From: Nereocystis luetkeana
Lineage: Eukaryota > Sar > Phaeophyceae > Laminariales > Laminariaceae
Assembly: GCA_031213475.1 (NCBI GenBank)
Contig: JARUPZ010000024.1
Span: forward strand, 1,922,001-1,986,000
Length of the DNA: 64,000 nucleotides
Direction of reading: 5' to 3'
Shown one piece after another: positions 33,754-45,129 of this stretch; within the stretch, counting starts at the first letter, position 1; every line of letters starts with the position of its first letter. The position numbers and the translations under genes were made by a program. The notes under the pieces were generated by a model. That model searched no databases. It was not told the DNA's origin and saw only the letters and a list, made by a program, of their open reading frames with translations.

Positions 33754-33858
33754 TTACGGGGGGCCATAGTTAATAGGACCAAATTATGTTGGTAAAAATG
33801 GTTAAACATATAGGTTTTTATGTATACCATAGGTCCTGTTAACTATGGTCCCCCGTAA
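33754..33858 (-). mobile_element. TA-targeting MITE, copy B
   Basis: 105 bp, opposite orientation to copy A, flanked by TA (33752-33753, 33859-33860) in a C-TA...TA-G context. Ends TTACGG and CCGTAA are both intact. Confidence 0.92.
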
Positions 33859-33994
33859 TAGTAATTGGTGGTAATGAGGCGCGACCTCAGTACCCGCAGT
33901 AAGTCAAATCTGCTGTGTTTCGCTCAAGAGGTACTTCTGGGCTGACTGAGTAGCTCAGCGGTTTAACCTTTATAGACGAACATACCGAAGTATC

Positions 33995-34140
33995 GTACTC
34001 CGAACTTTGGTAGTTCGGTATCGGTATATTCCATTTTTTCTGCTTTTTGTATAGCACGCCGACACCGTACTTACGATATGTTCGGTACGGTACGGATTCG
34101 GTGTCCTTCACCGCAAACACATACCAGTATATTTGAGGGT
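33995..34140 (+). repeat. dispersed repeat, copy 1 (pair with 36785-36955)
   Basis: It shares ggtagttcggta, a cggtttcggta-like block, acaccgtact..., tcggtacggt, tcggtgtcc and ttcaccgcaaacac with 36785-36955 (diverged). Both copies stand next to the aaaatcggg-type repeat. Confidence 0.6.
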
Positions 34141-34144
34141 TTTT

Positions 34145-34266
34145 GCCAAAATCAGGTATACCTGGCCACTTTTCGGCCAAAGTCAGTTACATTCTAAAAA
34201 CGGTTTCTTCCAAAATCAGGTATATCTGGCAACTTTTCGGCCAAAATCAGTTACATTCTAAAAACA
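34145..34266 (+). repeat. two-unit tandem repeat (63 bp)
   Basis: ccaaaatcaggtata(c/t)ctggc, cacttttcggccaaa and tcagttacattctaaaaac occur twice in tandem. The same word family (ccaaaatcgggtatacc) makes the ends of the fold-back element at 37-39 kb, so this may be a relative. Confidence 0.8.
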
Positions 34267-36060
34267 GGTACAAAACACACCCCAGGAGCCCTGCTATTGG
34301 CCAGGCTGACATCGTAACTGATTTTGGCTCGTAAAGGCCAAGATAAACCTGTTTTTTTCTACTCTGTCTAGCTTTCAACTGATTCCGGCCAACTTTGAAC
34401 CAATCAGAGAGGCCATACGTGCACTGTTTTCTCTCTCCGTATCCGTCTGCCCTCCCACGGTTGAAATTATTCTGTACTAACGTATAAACTCTGTACTGGT
34501 ACGTTGTACGTGAAAGCACGTATTTAGATATGCATACATGCGTGCGCTAATGGTTTCACTTTTATTCGTTGGGGTGTGCGACGATCTTCAGTTAGTTGTT
34601 GTGATGGGTACTGCTGTGTTGTGTTCTATAGTCACAGCGGTCTACCTGGTATACAGCACCATAGTCTTTATCTGGACCACCCCGCGTAGAGGTGGTCTCA
34701 GGTTTGGTACGGCAAGATTAATTCGTGCCGAGCAGGCGGTTCCGCGAGGACGGCCTACAGTAGAAGACTTCAAGCTGTCAACGGGGGGGGGGCGCCAGAA
34801 CAATCAGTCTTCTTGGCGCCCCCGCCATGGCAAAACAAACGAAGCTTATTAATAGTGACTCTCTGCAGGTCCAAGTGAAGCCCGTGGTATCTAAACCCTA
34901 AATGAGACAAAATGGTTTAGATTTTGGAGGCCATGTGGCACGCTTCTTTTTTACCGGGCTTTCATGAACAGAACACCGCTCGTGGCGCGCGTTTTTACTT
35001 GGTTTTAGTATATACCTGATTTTGGCTCAAACGGATCAGGTACAACGGATTTTGGCATTTGCCCTATATATAATATATATGAAACTTGGTAGGCATTTTC
35101 GACTCCATAACCAAGTTTTAAGAACGGTATGACTCATTTAGGGCCCGTATTAACGAGGATTAGTATTTATGGGAATTCGAAAATGTTTTTTTTTTTCTTC
35201 GATTTGTGAATCTTATTGGTCGAAAATTGAATCACCGAGCAGACGATTATATTTGAAATTCGAAAAAGCAAGGAGTCTTTGAGAACTTCTTTTGCTCTTC
35301 GTGTTATTCATTTTGGGGGTTTTGTCCATCCTGACGTGGCATGTGCCATGAAATCGAAGCAAGCCACGCAAATTCGAGCCGTGTCGTCGACTGCTTCTGA
35401 GGCGAGATCCATCATTCCCGAGAGGCAGGACCACCGGAGCAGCCGCAGTGCGAGATTCGACGGCCCCGAGCACAGAGTAAACCACGCGCGGCGCCTAAAA
35501 AAAAAATCAAGACCGTCGCAAACCAAGTTTTTCATCCCTCTTTGCCTCCCAAATCATACGAGCACCGACCAGGTCGCGACTTTATTCAGAACTTCGATCG
35601 TTGTATCCCCGTCGCTGCTGCATGCGTGGGTCTTCGGGGCTGCGCCAGCCAGCCAAGACATATCCCAAGAGCGATAGCCTCTTAGGCGGTGCCGGCATAG
35701 AAAAACAGCCGCTGGCCGCGGTGCCCCGGGGAGGACGCGAGCCATCGCCCGCCTCGCTGGTTGCCCTGGGGTATTCGTTGACCCTTACGCGTTATTCGAT
35801 TTTTTTAATAAAATTTGCCATTCCTCGATAGGGGAAGCCCAAAGTAACATTTTTCACGAAATTAAATTCAACTTTTTTTATGCGACATGTATGTGTAAGA
35901 GAAAAAAAAGCCCCTCGTTAATACAGACTCTTACGCCTGTCTCCTAACGAAAAAAACAAATGTCTACGTAGGCTCACAGCCTGGACAAGCTACAAAGTAG
36001 ATTACGTATTTTACGACGTATTGTATGCCCAGGATGTACGACGAGTAAATCCCAAGTACT
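34267..36060. other. region without a confident gene
   Basis: ORF 34538-34852 (+, 104 codons) starts with a hydrophobic stretch (LQLVVVMGTAVLCSIVTAVY) but has TACCTGGTA and other motif sequence inside, so it is probably chance. ORF 35279-35677 (+, 132 codons) overlaps minus ORFs of similar length. TATTAATA at 34847. Confidence 0.35.
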
Positions 36061-36135
36061 TGGAATTGCGGCAGTGGGGGGGGTGGGATAGTGTTTGCAG
36101 AAGTGGGATAATGTTTGCAGACAAAAAAAAAAGTG

Positions 36136-36208
36136 CACCGAAGGAGGGGCTCGAACCCTCGACCACAAGATTAAGAGTCTTGCGCTCTACCGACTGAGCT
36201 ACTCCGGC
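36136..36208 (-). tRNA. tRNA-Lys (CUU), copy 1
   Basis: 73 nt on minus. The acceptor GCCGGAG pairs with CTTCGGT (G-U pairs allowed), D arm with GTAGCTCAGTCGG, anticodon stem CAAGA/TCTTG around loop CTCTTAA (anticodon CUU), T arm GAGGG-TTCGAGC-CCCTC, no intron. Ten T follow the 3' end on minus (plus-strand A run 36123-36132), a good pol III terminator. It is flanked by a conserved cassette also seen at the other three copies. Confidence 0.95.
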
Positions 36209-36784
36209 TGGAGATAATATAAACAGGCGTTGTGCCCACCACAATCGTTCCCGTCGTGGCGCAGCCCGCATATATATATATACGGAGTCTGCATATTACG
36301 AGTACGGTATTTGGGTCTCGGTAGAAGTAAATACACAAATACCTACATCTTGCCGCCTTTCTGATATTCTTGCGTCATTCAGAATTATTATTTCTCTTCT
36401 TGCCATCCGACAATGTGCAGCATGATCTTCAACATGGATCACTCATAACTTTCCCGAAAGAAGAAAACCTCGGAAACAAAAGGAAACCCATGCACCGAGT
36501 CTACCTCCCTTCTGTGCCAACTTTCGGCTTGTCTACTCTATTTGCTGTCTTGATTCATACCTGGTAATTGTTTTCGTTTTATTGTAACTTGGTTATTTTT
36601 TCTGTTGTTTGTTGTTGTTGTTGTGTCCTCGATCACCGTACGTTGCCAATTCACTTGCTTTACTTGATTCGTTTGCTGTTATTTTTTCTTGTTTTCTCTG
36701 TCTAACAGTCTGTGACGATATAATTTGTATCTCTCTATTAATAGGATAACGAATCAGCACGGATACTGGGTGTACCGATGTACC

Positions 36785-36955
36785 TGGTAGTTCGGTAGAA
36801 AGAACGGTTTAATGTGAAGACCACACGCACCGAACCCATTTTTTTCCGGTTTCGGTAAAGCATACCAACACCCTATCTACTGTAGGTTCGGTACGGTTTC
36901 GGTATCCATCACTGCGAACACGTTCGTACCTACAGTAGTTCGGAGGCATTTTCGA
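36785..36955 (+). repeat. dispersed repeat, copy 2 (pair with 33995-34140)
   Basis: It begins with TACCTGGTA (36781), contains CTACTGTAG (about 36880) and CTACAGTAG (about 36931); these motifs are lacking at the matching places of the other copy. Confidence 0.6.
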
Positions 36956-36983
36956 AACCAGAAATGGGATTAAAAAATAACTA

Positions 36984-38976
36984 GACAAGTGGCCAAAATC
37001 GGGTATACCCGATGTCTTTGTGGTCAAAATCGGGTACCTTTCTGTTTCAGTGACCGCGAAGGCCCCAGGATGCCATCTCATTGGTCAACGCCGGCCAGCA
37101 CCCGATGCTGGCCACTTTTGGGCGGGGTATCCCCGATTTTGGCTACTTACCCCCCACCAGGTACCCGATTGTTGTAACCACCTAGCCGAAAGTGGCCAGA
37201 CTATTCGACCACAACGACCGACCACCACCTCGGGGCTCATGCCTCTCGTCCCGACGAAGACGGGCAAGAATCGTCTGCGTGATGTCCATGATTAGGTTCA
37301 TTCTAGACTAGTTAATTCGCTTTCTCTCTGCTGTAGTGCATAGCCAACCACACACAAACCACCGCTGTCCCTCCCTCTCCTCTCGTATCCCAGAACAAAT
37401 CTAGCACAGCCTTCTCTCTCCCCGTCTCCCGAACCAGAAGCAACTTAAGCACAGCAGTAGTAGTGACGGATCATAAGCAACGCTACCAACTTCGTGACAA
37501 ATAGAGTGTTATTCAGACACAACGAGAGTGGGCATTGCTGTGCTGCATCTTCTGGCCACACGCTGGAATTCTTATGTAAGACAAGGTGTGTCCCACGCTA
37601 TTTTCAGTACAGTACCAAAAATGTCAGTTTCTTATTTTCGTCCAGCACTCGAGCCTGAAATTATCAGCAGCTGCAGCACAGTCAAATTCGTGCGGGTGAT
37701 TGCTGTCGCGTCGTAGTCATAATGCATCTCTTCGTGGCACGAACACGCCGGGTTTTGCTCGGTGCTTTGGGCAGCATACGTATCTGGAGTAAAAACATTC
37801 GTATACGAGTGAATCGTACTGCGTATCGTCAGCTATTATTATAATAATAGTTGACGATACCCAGCATTAGTTCGTCCGTCATCGTCCAAGATTTCACTAC
37901 CTATTGCCTTGCGGGGCATATTCTTCGTATCGTATTTATTGCCCGAGGCTTTATCTCATGATGACCGTATCGTGTCGCCATGATAATTTACTCGCATGCT
38001 CGACCATGTACGATAGCAATAGGACAATTTTACTCGTATACGAATGTTTTCATCCCAGATACGTACGTATGTATGCTGCCCAAAGCACCGAACAAAGCAC
38101 CGGCGCGTGCGTGCCAAAAAGATGCATGATGACTATTAATACAACGCGACAGCAATAATTACCCGTACGAATTCAAAGCTGAGAATTTCAGGCTCGAGGG
38201 CTGGACGAAAATAAGAGGAGGATATTTCGAGTGCTGAAAATAACTTGGGACACACCCTGTACACAAGAATTTCAGCGAGTGGCCAGATGTAAGCAAATAT
38301 GCTGCATAGCAATGCCCACTTTTTGTGTCTGGATAACACTTTATATTCGTCACGAAGTCGGTAGAGTTGCTCATGATCCGTCACCGCTACTGCTGTGCTT
38401 AGGTTGCTTTTGGTTCGGGAGAAGGGGAGAGAGAGGGCTGTGCTACATTTGGTCTAGCAAGATAGGAGAGGAGAGTGAGGGAAAGCGGTGGTTTGTGTGT
38501 GATTGGTTCGGCACTACAGCAGAGAGAAAGCGAATAGACTACTACGGGGGACCATAGTTAACAGGACCTATGGTATACGTAAAAAACTATATGTTTAACC
38601 ATTTTTACTAACAATATTTGGTCCTGTTAACTATGGCCCCCCGTAACAGTCTAGAATGAACCTATCTTGGACATCACGCAGATGGTTCTTGCCCGTCTTG
38701 GTCGGGACGAGAGGAATGAGCCCCGAGGTGGTGGTTGGTCGTTGTGGTCGAATGGTCTGACCATTTTCGGGTAGGTGGGTACAATGATCGGGTACCTCGT
38801 GGGGGGTAAGTAGCCAAATTCGGGGATACCCGGCGCCAAAGTGGCCAGCATCGGGTAGTGGCCGACGTTGACCAATGAAATGGCGTCCTGGGGCCTTCGC
38901 GGTCACTGAAACTGAAAGTTACCCGATTTTGGCCAAAACGTCGTCGGGTACACCCGATTTTAGCCACTTACTTGTC
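36984..38976. mobile_element. 2-kb fold-back element with long inverted arms
   Basis: The left arm (about 36984-37811) pairs with the right arm (about 38031-38976, which includes a 105-bp MITE). The arms share the gacaag start, repeated aaaatcgggt words, ccacctcggggctcat, tttctctctgctgtagtgc, ggatcat-agcaac, gtgggcattgct and cggtgctttgggcagcatac. They have many mismatches, perhaps one in five by eye. The loop of about 220 bp contains a smaller hairpin (37826-37864, 19-bp arms). There is no transposase. No clear target duplication is visible. Candidates are a fold-back or a long-TIR Mutator-like element. Confidence 0.8.
38542..38646 (+). mobile_element. TA-targeting MITE, copy C, inside the fold-back right arm
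   Basis: 105 bp; the left end is mutated to CTACGG, the right end GTAA. It interrupts gaatagacTA|CAgtctagaatg; the matching place in the left arm (37300-37318, reverse complement) reads gaattaacTAgtctagaatg. The unoccupied paralog proves insertion at a TA inside CTAG with TA duplication (right TA now CA). Confidence 0.92.
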
Positions 38977-40114
38977 AAATAAATAAATAGAGTCCTATGC
39001 CAATGGTACAGCGAAGTTGCAATAAAATGTTTGAATTTCAAAGATACCCGCCAAATAAATTCAGAACACGCTTCCTATTGGTCACGTAAAAAAAAAAAGT
39101 TCCTAAAAAGCTTAACGAAAGTGTTTTTTAGTTTACGCCCCTTGCCCAAAATAAACATCGGAGGTAGGATCTGAGGTAAAATCTTGAAAAAAAGGCAACA
39201 AATTACTTTAACGAAGTCAGGAGTTTGACGAAATGTAGTACAATTTTGCTCTCTATGCATGTATGATTGGCCTATAAACACCGAGCACCTCCCATGCCTC
39301 TGCGCACCATGCTGTATACTGAACACAACACGACAACCGCTGAGAGCACAGAGGCTCGAGAGGTGCGTCTGGAGTACAACGCGGACGAACTGCGTTGGAA
39401 TAATATATATGCCAGCGGGCGGCCGTCGGCCCGCTGCTAAGGTACGCTCTCGCCCGCTTGGTGTCGTGGGGGATGCGTCGTCCCGAAAGAGCTCGTACTA
39501 GTACTGGTAGTGCTTGTACCGCCTTGCTTGTAGAGCGCGACAGCATGACAGCTCGTTTATCATATTAATTCCACCATACTGCGGTAGGAGCAGCATCGGC
39601 GGCGACGACGGCGGCGGAGCGGAGCGCGCCGGCGCTGTGGCGCGCGTAGGCCGAGCGCAGCAGCAGCAGCAACAGCAGCGGCAGCAGCAGCAGCAGCGGC
39701 AGTAGCGGCAGAAGCAGCAACAGCAAATCTAAATGTCCTGGTCCTCATATCAAGTTTTTGTTGCTCGAGCTGATGCTGCCCCTAGCTGCGGCTAGCGCTA
39801 GCGAGCTGCCGCCTGCTGTGCTGCTGTTGGCGGTCGTGGGATGACAGTGGCGGCACTGCGATCAACTCTGCCGCCGACGCTGTTGCTGGGCTGTCGTTGC
39901 TGCTCGCACACTGTTTTTTTGTTTTTCGTCATTTTTGTTGGTTTGCCGCGTTGCCGCACATCCCCACTTGCCTCCTCAATGCGGAGCGGGAGGCCTCGCC
40001 TACAGGATTTGGTTTACCTCATCCGCAAATACACCAAGATCATGACGGGAAGGGAGTTCACATTTTTTAGCGGAAGGAAAGTAAATTCCTGACGACGGTT
40101 TTTCACAAACACCC
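38977..40114. other. region without a supported gene
   Basis: A/T-rich first half, then GC-rich triplet repeats. ORF 39841-40092 (+, 83 codons) has a hydrophobic start but no other support. Confidence 0.4.
39658..39726 (+). repeat. CAG-type trinucleotide microsatellite
   Basis: CAG/CAA/CGG triplets, preceded by gacgacggcggcgg. Poly-Ala and poly-Gln ORFs across it are artefacts of the repeat. Confidence 0.9.
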
Positions 40115-40411
40115 TATGTGTGTGTTCTTCACCGTTCTTTCTACCCGTCGACATCCAGCACAACCAGTGTCCGTGCCGATTCTCCAGTCCTAGAAGAGAT
40201 ACAAGTTATGTGGTCACAAAGCTACGCCACAGAGATACTACGTTGCCACGTGTGCAGTATGCACTGCAGTGGGCAATGCAAAGCCATGTCATCATACTAG
40301 ATACGACAGGCACGACATACACAATCTATGAAATAGTGAAACGAAAAGAAACAATCAAAGAGAAAACAAAAACATAGTAGACAAATCGAAGGAGAAAAAG
40401 AAAAAAAAAAT
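40115..40411 (+). repeat. 330-bp dispersed repeat, copy 2
   Basis: Aligned with 14385-14715. It has CTAG (40297-40300) where copy 1 has CTATTAATAG and lacks the TACCAGGTA region of copy 1. It ends with an A-rich tail. Confidence 0.88.
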
Positions 40412-40565
40412 AGACAACAGTAAATAAATAAATAGTTATGCACGACTCATTTGCGCCTACTACATTTTTTGCACGTAAATGGCTTCCAGGTTCAGCCTAG
40501 AACACCAATTATTTGACTGCACATTGTATGTCCGGTATGTACGACGGGTAAATAAATCAATACTA

Positions 40566-40676
40566 TTACGGGAGACCATAGTTAATAGGACCTATGGTAT
40601 ACATAAAAGCCTACTGGTATATGTTTAACCATTTTTACTAACAATATTTGGTCCTATTAACTATGGTCCCCCGTAA
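40566..40676 (+). mobile_element. TA-targeting MITE, copy D (with internal 6-bp insertion)
   Basis: 111 bp instead of 105. Flanked by TA (40564-40565, 40677-40678). The six extra bases are CTGGTA in gcctactggtatatg, where other copies have acctatatg. Confidence 0.92.
40612..40619. other. TACTGGTA scar inside a MITE
   Basis: TA-CTGG-TA against a single TA in the six sister copies. A second transposon probably entered and left this MITE. Confidence 0.75.
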
Positions 40677-40743
40677 TATGAATACTTACAAATAATTGCG
40701 GTAGTGGGAGATGTGCGATACTGTTTGCAGAAAAATGAAAATG

Positions 40744-40816
40744 CACCGAAGGAGGGGCTCGAACCCTCGACCACAAGATTAAGAGTCTTGCGCTCTACCG
40801 ACTGAGCTACTCCGGC
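40744..40816 (-). tRNA. tRNA-Lys (CUU), copy 2
   Basis: Sequence identical to copy 1 over 73 nt. On minus it is followed by cattttcatttttc, T-runs of four and five as terminator. Cassette flank: gcggtagtgggagatgtgcgatactgtttgcag (compare copy 3). Confidence 0.95.
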
Positions 40817-41326
40817 TGGTCATGTCGCTTTGAAGCGTCGTTCCCACCACAGTCATTCCACTCGTCGTGCACGCGGCTACTTCAGAGTCTTTCGCACCAA
40901 GTTATTACGGCGGTGCATATCATACAAACTTATCTGCTACCAGGTATTTACTATTATTTTCGTTGAGAGAACGCTGTTCGGAACATTTGCTCCCTCTGAA
41001 ACCCGATAAAAAAGCAGACGACCGCGAGAAAATATCGTGAGAAGTCGAGGCTGCGCTCGCTTGACCGGTGGGCGCCCCCGGGCGGGGAGCAGAGACTCCC
41101 TCACGTGCGCGCGGCGCCCACCGAGGCTCGAAGTTGGGGCGGAAACCCGAGGCGTGCGCCTTCTGCGCGCGAAGCCCCTCGAGCGAGAGAACATTGAAGA
41201 GCAGCATCAAGATAAAGAAAAAAATACGGTATTCTTAGAGGTACGTCGGTATGAACGGCAGCCGGGACAACCCCTTCGATCAACGTTAAAGTTGTCCCAC
41301 AGGCCATCACACACACAAACAGTATA

Positions 41327-41430
41327 TTACGGGGGGCCATAGTTAACAGGACCAAATATTGTTAGTAAAAATGGTTAAACATGAAGTGTTTATGTGTACC
41401 ATAGGTCCTGTTAACTATGGTCCCCCGTAA
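41327..41430 (-). mobile_element. TA-targeting MITE, copy E
   Basis: 104 bp, TA on both sides (41325-41326, 41431-41432). Same orientation as copies B and G. Confidence 0.92.
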
Positions 41431-41489
41431 TAGTATACCAGTATAATCTTCGCACAAAAGGGTACAGCAGCACACCCAAACCACGACGC

Positions 41490-41990
41490 GCCAGATCATC
41501 TGTCCTGGGCTACTATTCTTAATAGTACGCATATATATTTCACAATTTGGACCTTCGCCGCTGCTGTTGAGCGGAGACTGTGCTGCTGCTGTGCGCGTAG
41601 ATTTGGAGTAACTCCATGTCGCCGGTTGTCGCAGTGATGTTATGCGAGTGCTCGCAGGTTATCTCGTGATCCTCCTGCCTGCTCTCTGTTGATAGTTACT
41701 GCGTCGGTACTACCTGTAGAGTATTTTTGTGCCGGTATGTACGAAGACGACCCTTTTTCCTACTTTGTGTTCTACGTACTCTAGGTAGCAACAGCAACAG
41801 CATTCCAACCGCTACTCACATCGGCCACCGAGCAGCTAGCTGTATAATATACAGCAGTAGCTCCGGGTGGAGGGATGTAATTGGCGATCGAGCTCCTGCT
41901 GGTGTACATTATCTCGAAATAAAGGTGTAGCTGATGTGTTTCTACTTCGAAGAAACCGGTACACTTGCTGAGTTTGTGTTGAAAGGATTT
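41490..41990 (+). repeat. repeat family X, copy 1
   Basis: Shared with 42330-42720 and 45130-45560: cctgggctacta, ttggacct-cgc-gctgctg, agctgagactg..., gtcgcag; the second half (ccgagcagcta, ggagggatgta-ttggcgat, atctcgaaa) is shared with 45165-45300 only. Differences between copies include clean TA-x-TA insertions. Confidence 0.75.
41850..41859. other. TACAGCAGTA scar with empty paralog
   Basis: aatatacagcagtagctccggg here, aatatagctctgg at 45195-45207. Eight bases (CAGCAG plus TA) gained at a TA. Confidence 0.85.
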
Positions 41991-42199
41991 TAGTCCGCTG
42001 GCCTATAGGTAGGTTAACCAAACTACCTACCCAACACAAGCTTTATATAACACTCTCACCCCGTTCGGAACAGCTGGGTCCTTGGTCTTCGTATGGGGCC
42101 GTACGAGCCTAGTCCGCAGTTCTTCACACAATCTCTGGGGACTCAGTAGGAGCGTTTATCAGATTCTTGACACGAGGAAATTCACTTTTCTTTAAAAAA

Positions 42200-42290
42200 G
42201 CGTCTTCAGGGTGGATGTGAGTTTCAAACTCACGACCTAAGACTCATGTCCTGCCGACGACGCCATTTGTTAAGGTCTTATCAGTAGTCC
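42200..42290 (-). repeat. tRNA-like repeat on minus
   Basis: gtgagtttcaaactcacgacctaag...ctgccgacgacgccatttgttaa is the reverse complement of a B-box-containing tRNA-like head. It does not fold into a full tRNA. Confidence 0.4.
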
Positions 42291-42329
42291 GTTGGATTAC
42301 TGGTAAACCGCCTTCCGAATCTAAGCCTT

Positions 42330-42720
42330 ACTTACAACATTTGTTTGCCAGATTTATTCTGTCGACCGAGCGATTCCCTTATTTCTTCTCATTTTTTTCG
42401 CCACTTCACGTGTGCACATACATGTGTATGTCATGTTCGTTCGAGAGTGCACAGCACCTGCGCGGCCACCACGCCCCAGGCCATCTGATATGGCTACTAC
42501 GGTACGCTCTTTTCACCATTTGAAAATTCGCCGCTGCTGTGGAGCTGAGACTGCGCTGCTGCTGTCCGCATGGATACGGATTGCTGTCTGTGTCGTCTGT
42601 CGTCGCAGTTTTTCACGTTTGCTCGCATGTTATCATTTTATACTACTACTGCTGTATAGTGCATGGTCTCTGTTGTGTATTGCTCTTAAATACTTGTATT
42701 CGTACTGTAAGTACGTACCT
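42330..42720 (+). repeat. repeat family X, copy 2
   Basis: ccacttcacgtgtgcacata...gagagtgcacagcacctgcg...ccccaggccat...ggctactacggtacgctc matches 45350-45560. The CGGTA in ctacggtacgctc is absent from copy 3 (ctatgctcg). TACTGCTGTA at 42647. Confidence 0.75.
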
Positions 42721-42726
42721 TTTTGT

Positions 42727-43020
42727 GGTACTGCTTTGAATGAGGCTGAGAGCCCAGTAATTACCTGGGTTCAGGTATTGGGGTCGTATTGGCTGTACTT
42801 GACAGGCGTTTCTTCGATGGGAAAAACAGGAGCTTTCTCAGCGAGGCACGAGCCTTACCCTCAGTCTCTTCGTGCACGAAATGAATAATACTGCCCTTCT
42901 TCTATATCTTAGCAAACAACACAAATGAGCACCAACTACATAGTACCTGCTCAATATGTAGGCAAACCTGGCTAGGAATACAAAGTGTCCCGACCTTGAT
43001 CTTAACAAGTGGCGTCGTCG
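42727..43020 (+). repeat. 290-bp repeat R, copy 1
   Basis: It starts ggtactgctttgaatgaggc, has aattacctgggttcaggtat, ccagcgaggcacgagcctt and catcgtgcacgaa-like blocks, and ends gtgtcccgaccttgatctta and acaagtggcgtcgtcg. No coding capacity. Confidence 0.88.
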
Positions 43021-43159
43021 GCTGGACCCGAACCTGCACGTGAGACCGGTATATGCACGAATGTTCGTAGGCTCTAGGCGAGATTGGTTTCAAGTCAAAG
43101 TTATAGTCGTCCCAACAGGGCAGGGGCAGAGAAGAGGAATGATTCGAGATATTCGGGAT

Positions 43160-43885
43160 AAACCACTTAGCTACTTAGTCAGCACAAAATAATTGGGGCA
43201 AACCACTGAGAAGCGACTCAGTCAGACTGAGCTACTCACGTCAGCTGACTGAGTTGCTCCTCAGTAGCTTATCCCAAATAAACGAACCAAATAAGTATGT
43301 TTGGGCTCGATACGGCCTCCCCGCCGATAACATCATCCAGGGTTGATCAAGCCCCTAATCAGCGCCCGGCTCATCTTTCGTCTGCCCCCCCCCCCTAGTC
43401 GTACGTTCTTTTGGACCACTTGGGCAAAGTAACGCACGACTTGAAAGAGGGACCATATAAAGGGAAAAAACAGCGCTGAGTGAGTAACTCAGTAAGTGGT
43501 GTATCCCAAATAATCCAGCAACAAAAAAAACACTAAGTTACTCAGTCACGGCCGCTGAGTAAAAGAAGTCCCCGGCTCGAGTCCCGCCAGACGTCGCTTT
43601 TCCGCTTTTTCTACCGCGGGTAAAAAAGGGGAATCAAGTGGAAAGAACCATGATAAAATAACACTCGGCAAGGATGTGAGTCGAACGTGGAGTGAACCAC
43701 TAAAGTACTAAAACGCATATGAAGGAAAAACCAGGCGCCGATTAGGGGCTTGATCAACATCGGGGGATGTTATCGGCGGGAGGTCGTATCGACCCCAAAA
43801 AAGGTACTTCTTTTGTTCGTTTATTTTAGATAAACCACTGAGCTACTCAGCTGCCCGGCTGAGTATTAATAGTGGCTTATCCCAA
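43160..43885. mobile_element. non-autonomous element cluster with ctgagctactcag ends
   Basis: Inverted copies: 43304-43369 (gatacgg...gataacatcatcc...gatcaagcccctaatcagcgc) is the reverse complement of 43731-43796. Outside both lie (g)gataaaccactgagctactcag-type words, themselves near palindromic. A third, partial copy of the inner block is at 44778-44860 with the same outer words at 44890-44950. This looks like a small element with compound inverted repeats, nested in repeats. Confidence 0.6.
43568..43700 (+). repeat. 130-bp SINE-like repeat, copy 1
   Basis: ggctcgagtcccgccagacgt (B-box-like) followed by a tctaccgcgggtaaaaaaggg block and aagtggaaagaaccatgat. Copy 2 is 43899-44032. Confidence 0.7.
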
Positions 43886-43898
43886 ATGTTTTGAACAA

Positions 43899-44032
43899 TG
43901 AAGTCCGGGGTTCGGGTGCCGCCAGACGTCGTATTTCTGCGTCTTCTGTGGCGGGTAGGAAAAGGGAAAACAAGTGGAGAGAACCACGATGATATAAGAA
44001 CTCTCGACCAGAGAGTCGAAAGTGGGGTGAAT
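43899..44032 (+). repeat. 130-bp SINE-like repeat, copy 2
   Basis: ggggttcgggtgccgccagac...gtggcgggtaggaaaaggg...acaagtggagagaaccacgat. Confidence 0.7.
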
Positions 44033-44037
44033 GTTAT

Positions 44038-44311
44038 GGTACTGCTTTGTATAACGCTGAAAGGCCGGTAATTACCTGGGTCCAGGTATCGGGATCGGAT
44101 TTGTAATACTTGGGAGGCGTATCTTAGATGAAAACCCAGGGGTTTTCCCAGCGAGGCACGAGCCTTGCTCCCAATCTCCATCGTGCACGAAGAAGGAATA
44201 AAGCTGCTCTTCTTATACCTCTAGTGACTCCCAACGAGTACCTGCTCAATAGTCAAGCCTAAGAAGGGATACAAAGTGTCCCGACCTTGATCTTAACAAG
44301 TGGCGTCGTCG
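44038..44311 (+). repeat. 290-bp repeat R, copy 2
   Basis: Same blocks as copy 1, shorter by small deletions. It ends at the same gtggcgtcgtcg. Confidence 0.88.
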
Positions 44312-44448
44312 TAACCCTGCCGTTCAGAGGTGTGGGAGTGGGTTTTGAGGAGCCGCATCTTCAACTGGTGTTCTGGCTCGTGGAATCGGGGTTCCCGTGA
44401 ATTTCTCATAATTTTGCATATACGGCTAATCAGAGTGGGCTAGTGTTA

Positions 44449-44722
44449 TGGTACTGCTTTGTATGAGACTGAAAGGCAGGTAATTACCTGGGTTCAGGTA
44501 TCGGAATCGTATTTGCTGTACGTGGGAGACTTATCTTAGATGGAGAAGTAGGGGTTTTCCCAGCGAGGCACGAGTCTTGCTCCTAGTCTCCATCGTGCAC
44601 GAAAGGGATGAAGCTGCTCTTCTTTTATCTCTATGCAAACACCACATGTGAGTCCCAACGAGTGCTTGCTGAATAGGCAAACCTAGCAAGGGATACAAAG
44701 TGTCCCGACCTGGATCTTAACA
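44449..44722 (+). repeat. 290-bp repeat R, copy 3
   Basis: It ends after gatcttaaca without the gtggcgtcgtcg block. Copies 2 and 3 are 137 bp apart in direct orientation. Confidence 0.88.
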
Positions 44723-45129
44723 TAAACCACTTGATTTAATACAATAACGCACGACCAGGGAGGGGGGCATTTTGAAGGAAAAACCAGGCGCTTATCAGGG
44801 GTTTGATTAACCTCGGAGGATCCGGAGGATGTTATCGGCGGAAGAACGTATCGAGTCCAAAACTACTTTTTCTATTCGAATATTAGGGATAACCACTGAG
44901 CTATTGCGTCAGGGCTGACTATTAAAAAGTAGCTCAGTGGTTTATCCCAAATAAACGAACAGGAGTGCCCTCACCGGGCTCTCTCAGGCCATCACCCCAT
45001 CACATAAAAAACGAAAATTAAGACCCGAATAACCCATATTATGCCATGTTATTCCGATAGCCCAAACCGGCACATAGTAATTGCCACATTCTAGAAGAGT
45101 CCAAACCATTATTGAAGACGAATATTTGT

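Noticed and set aside
37826-37864. Hairpin as a transcription terminator
   Set aside because: It lies in the loop of the fold-back element and is not downstream of any gene.
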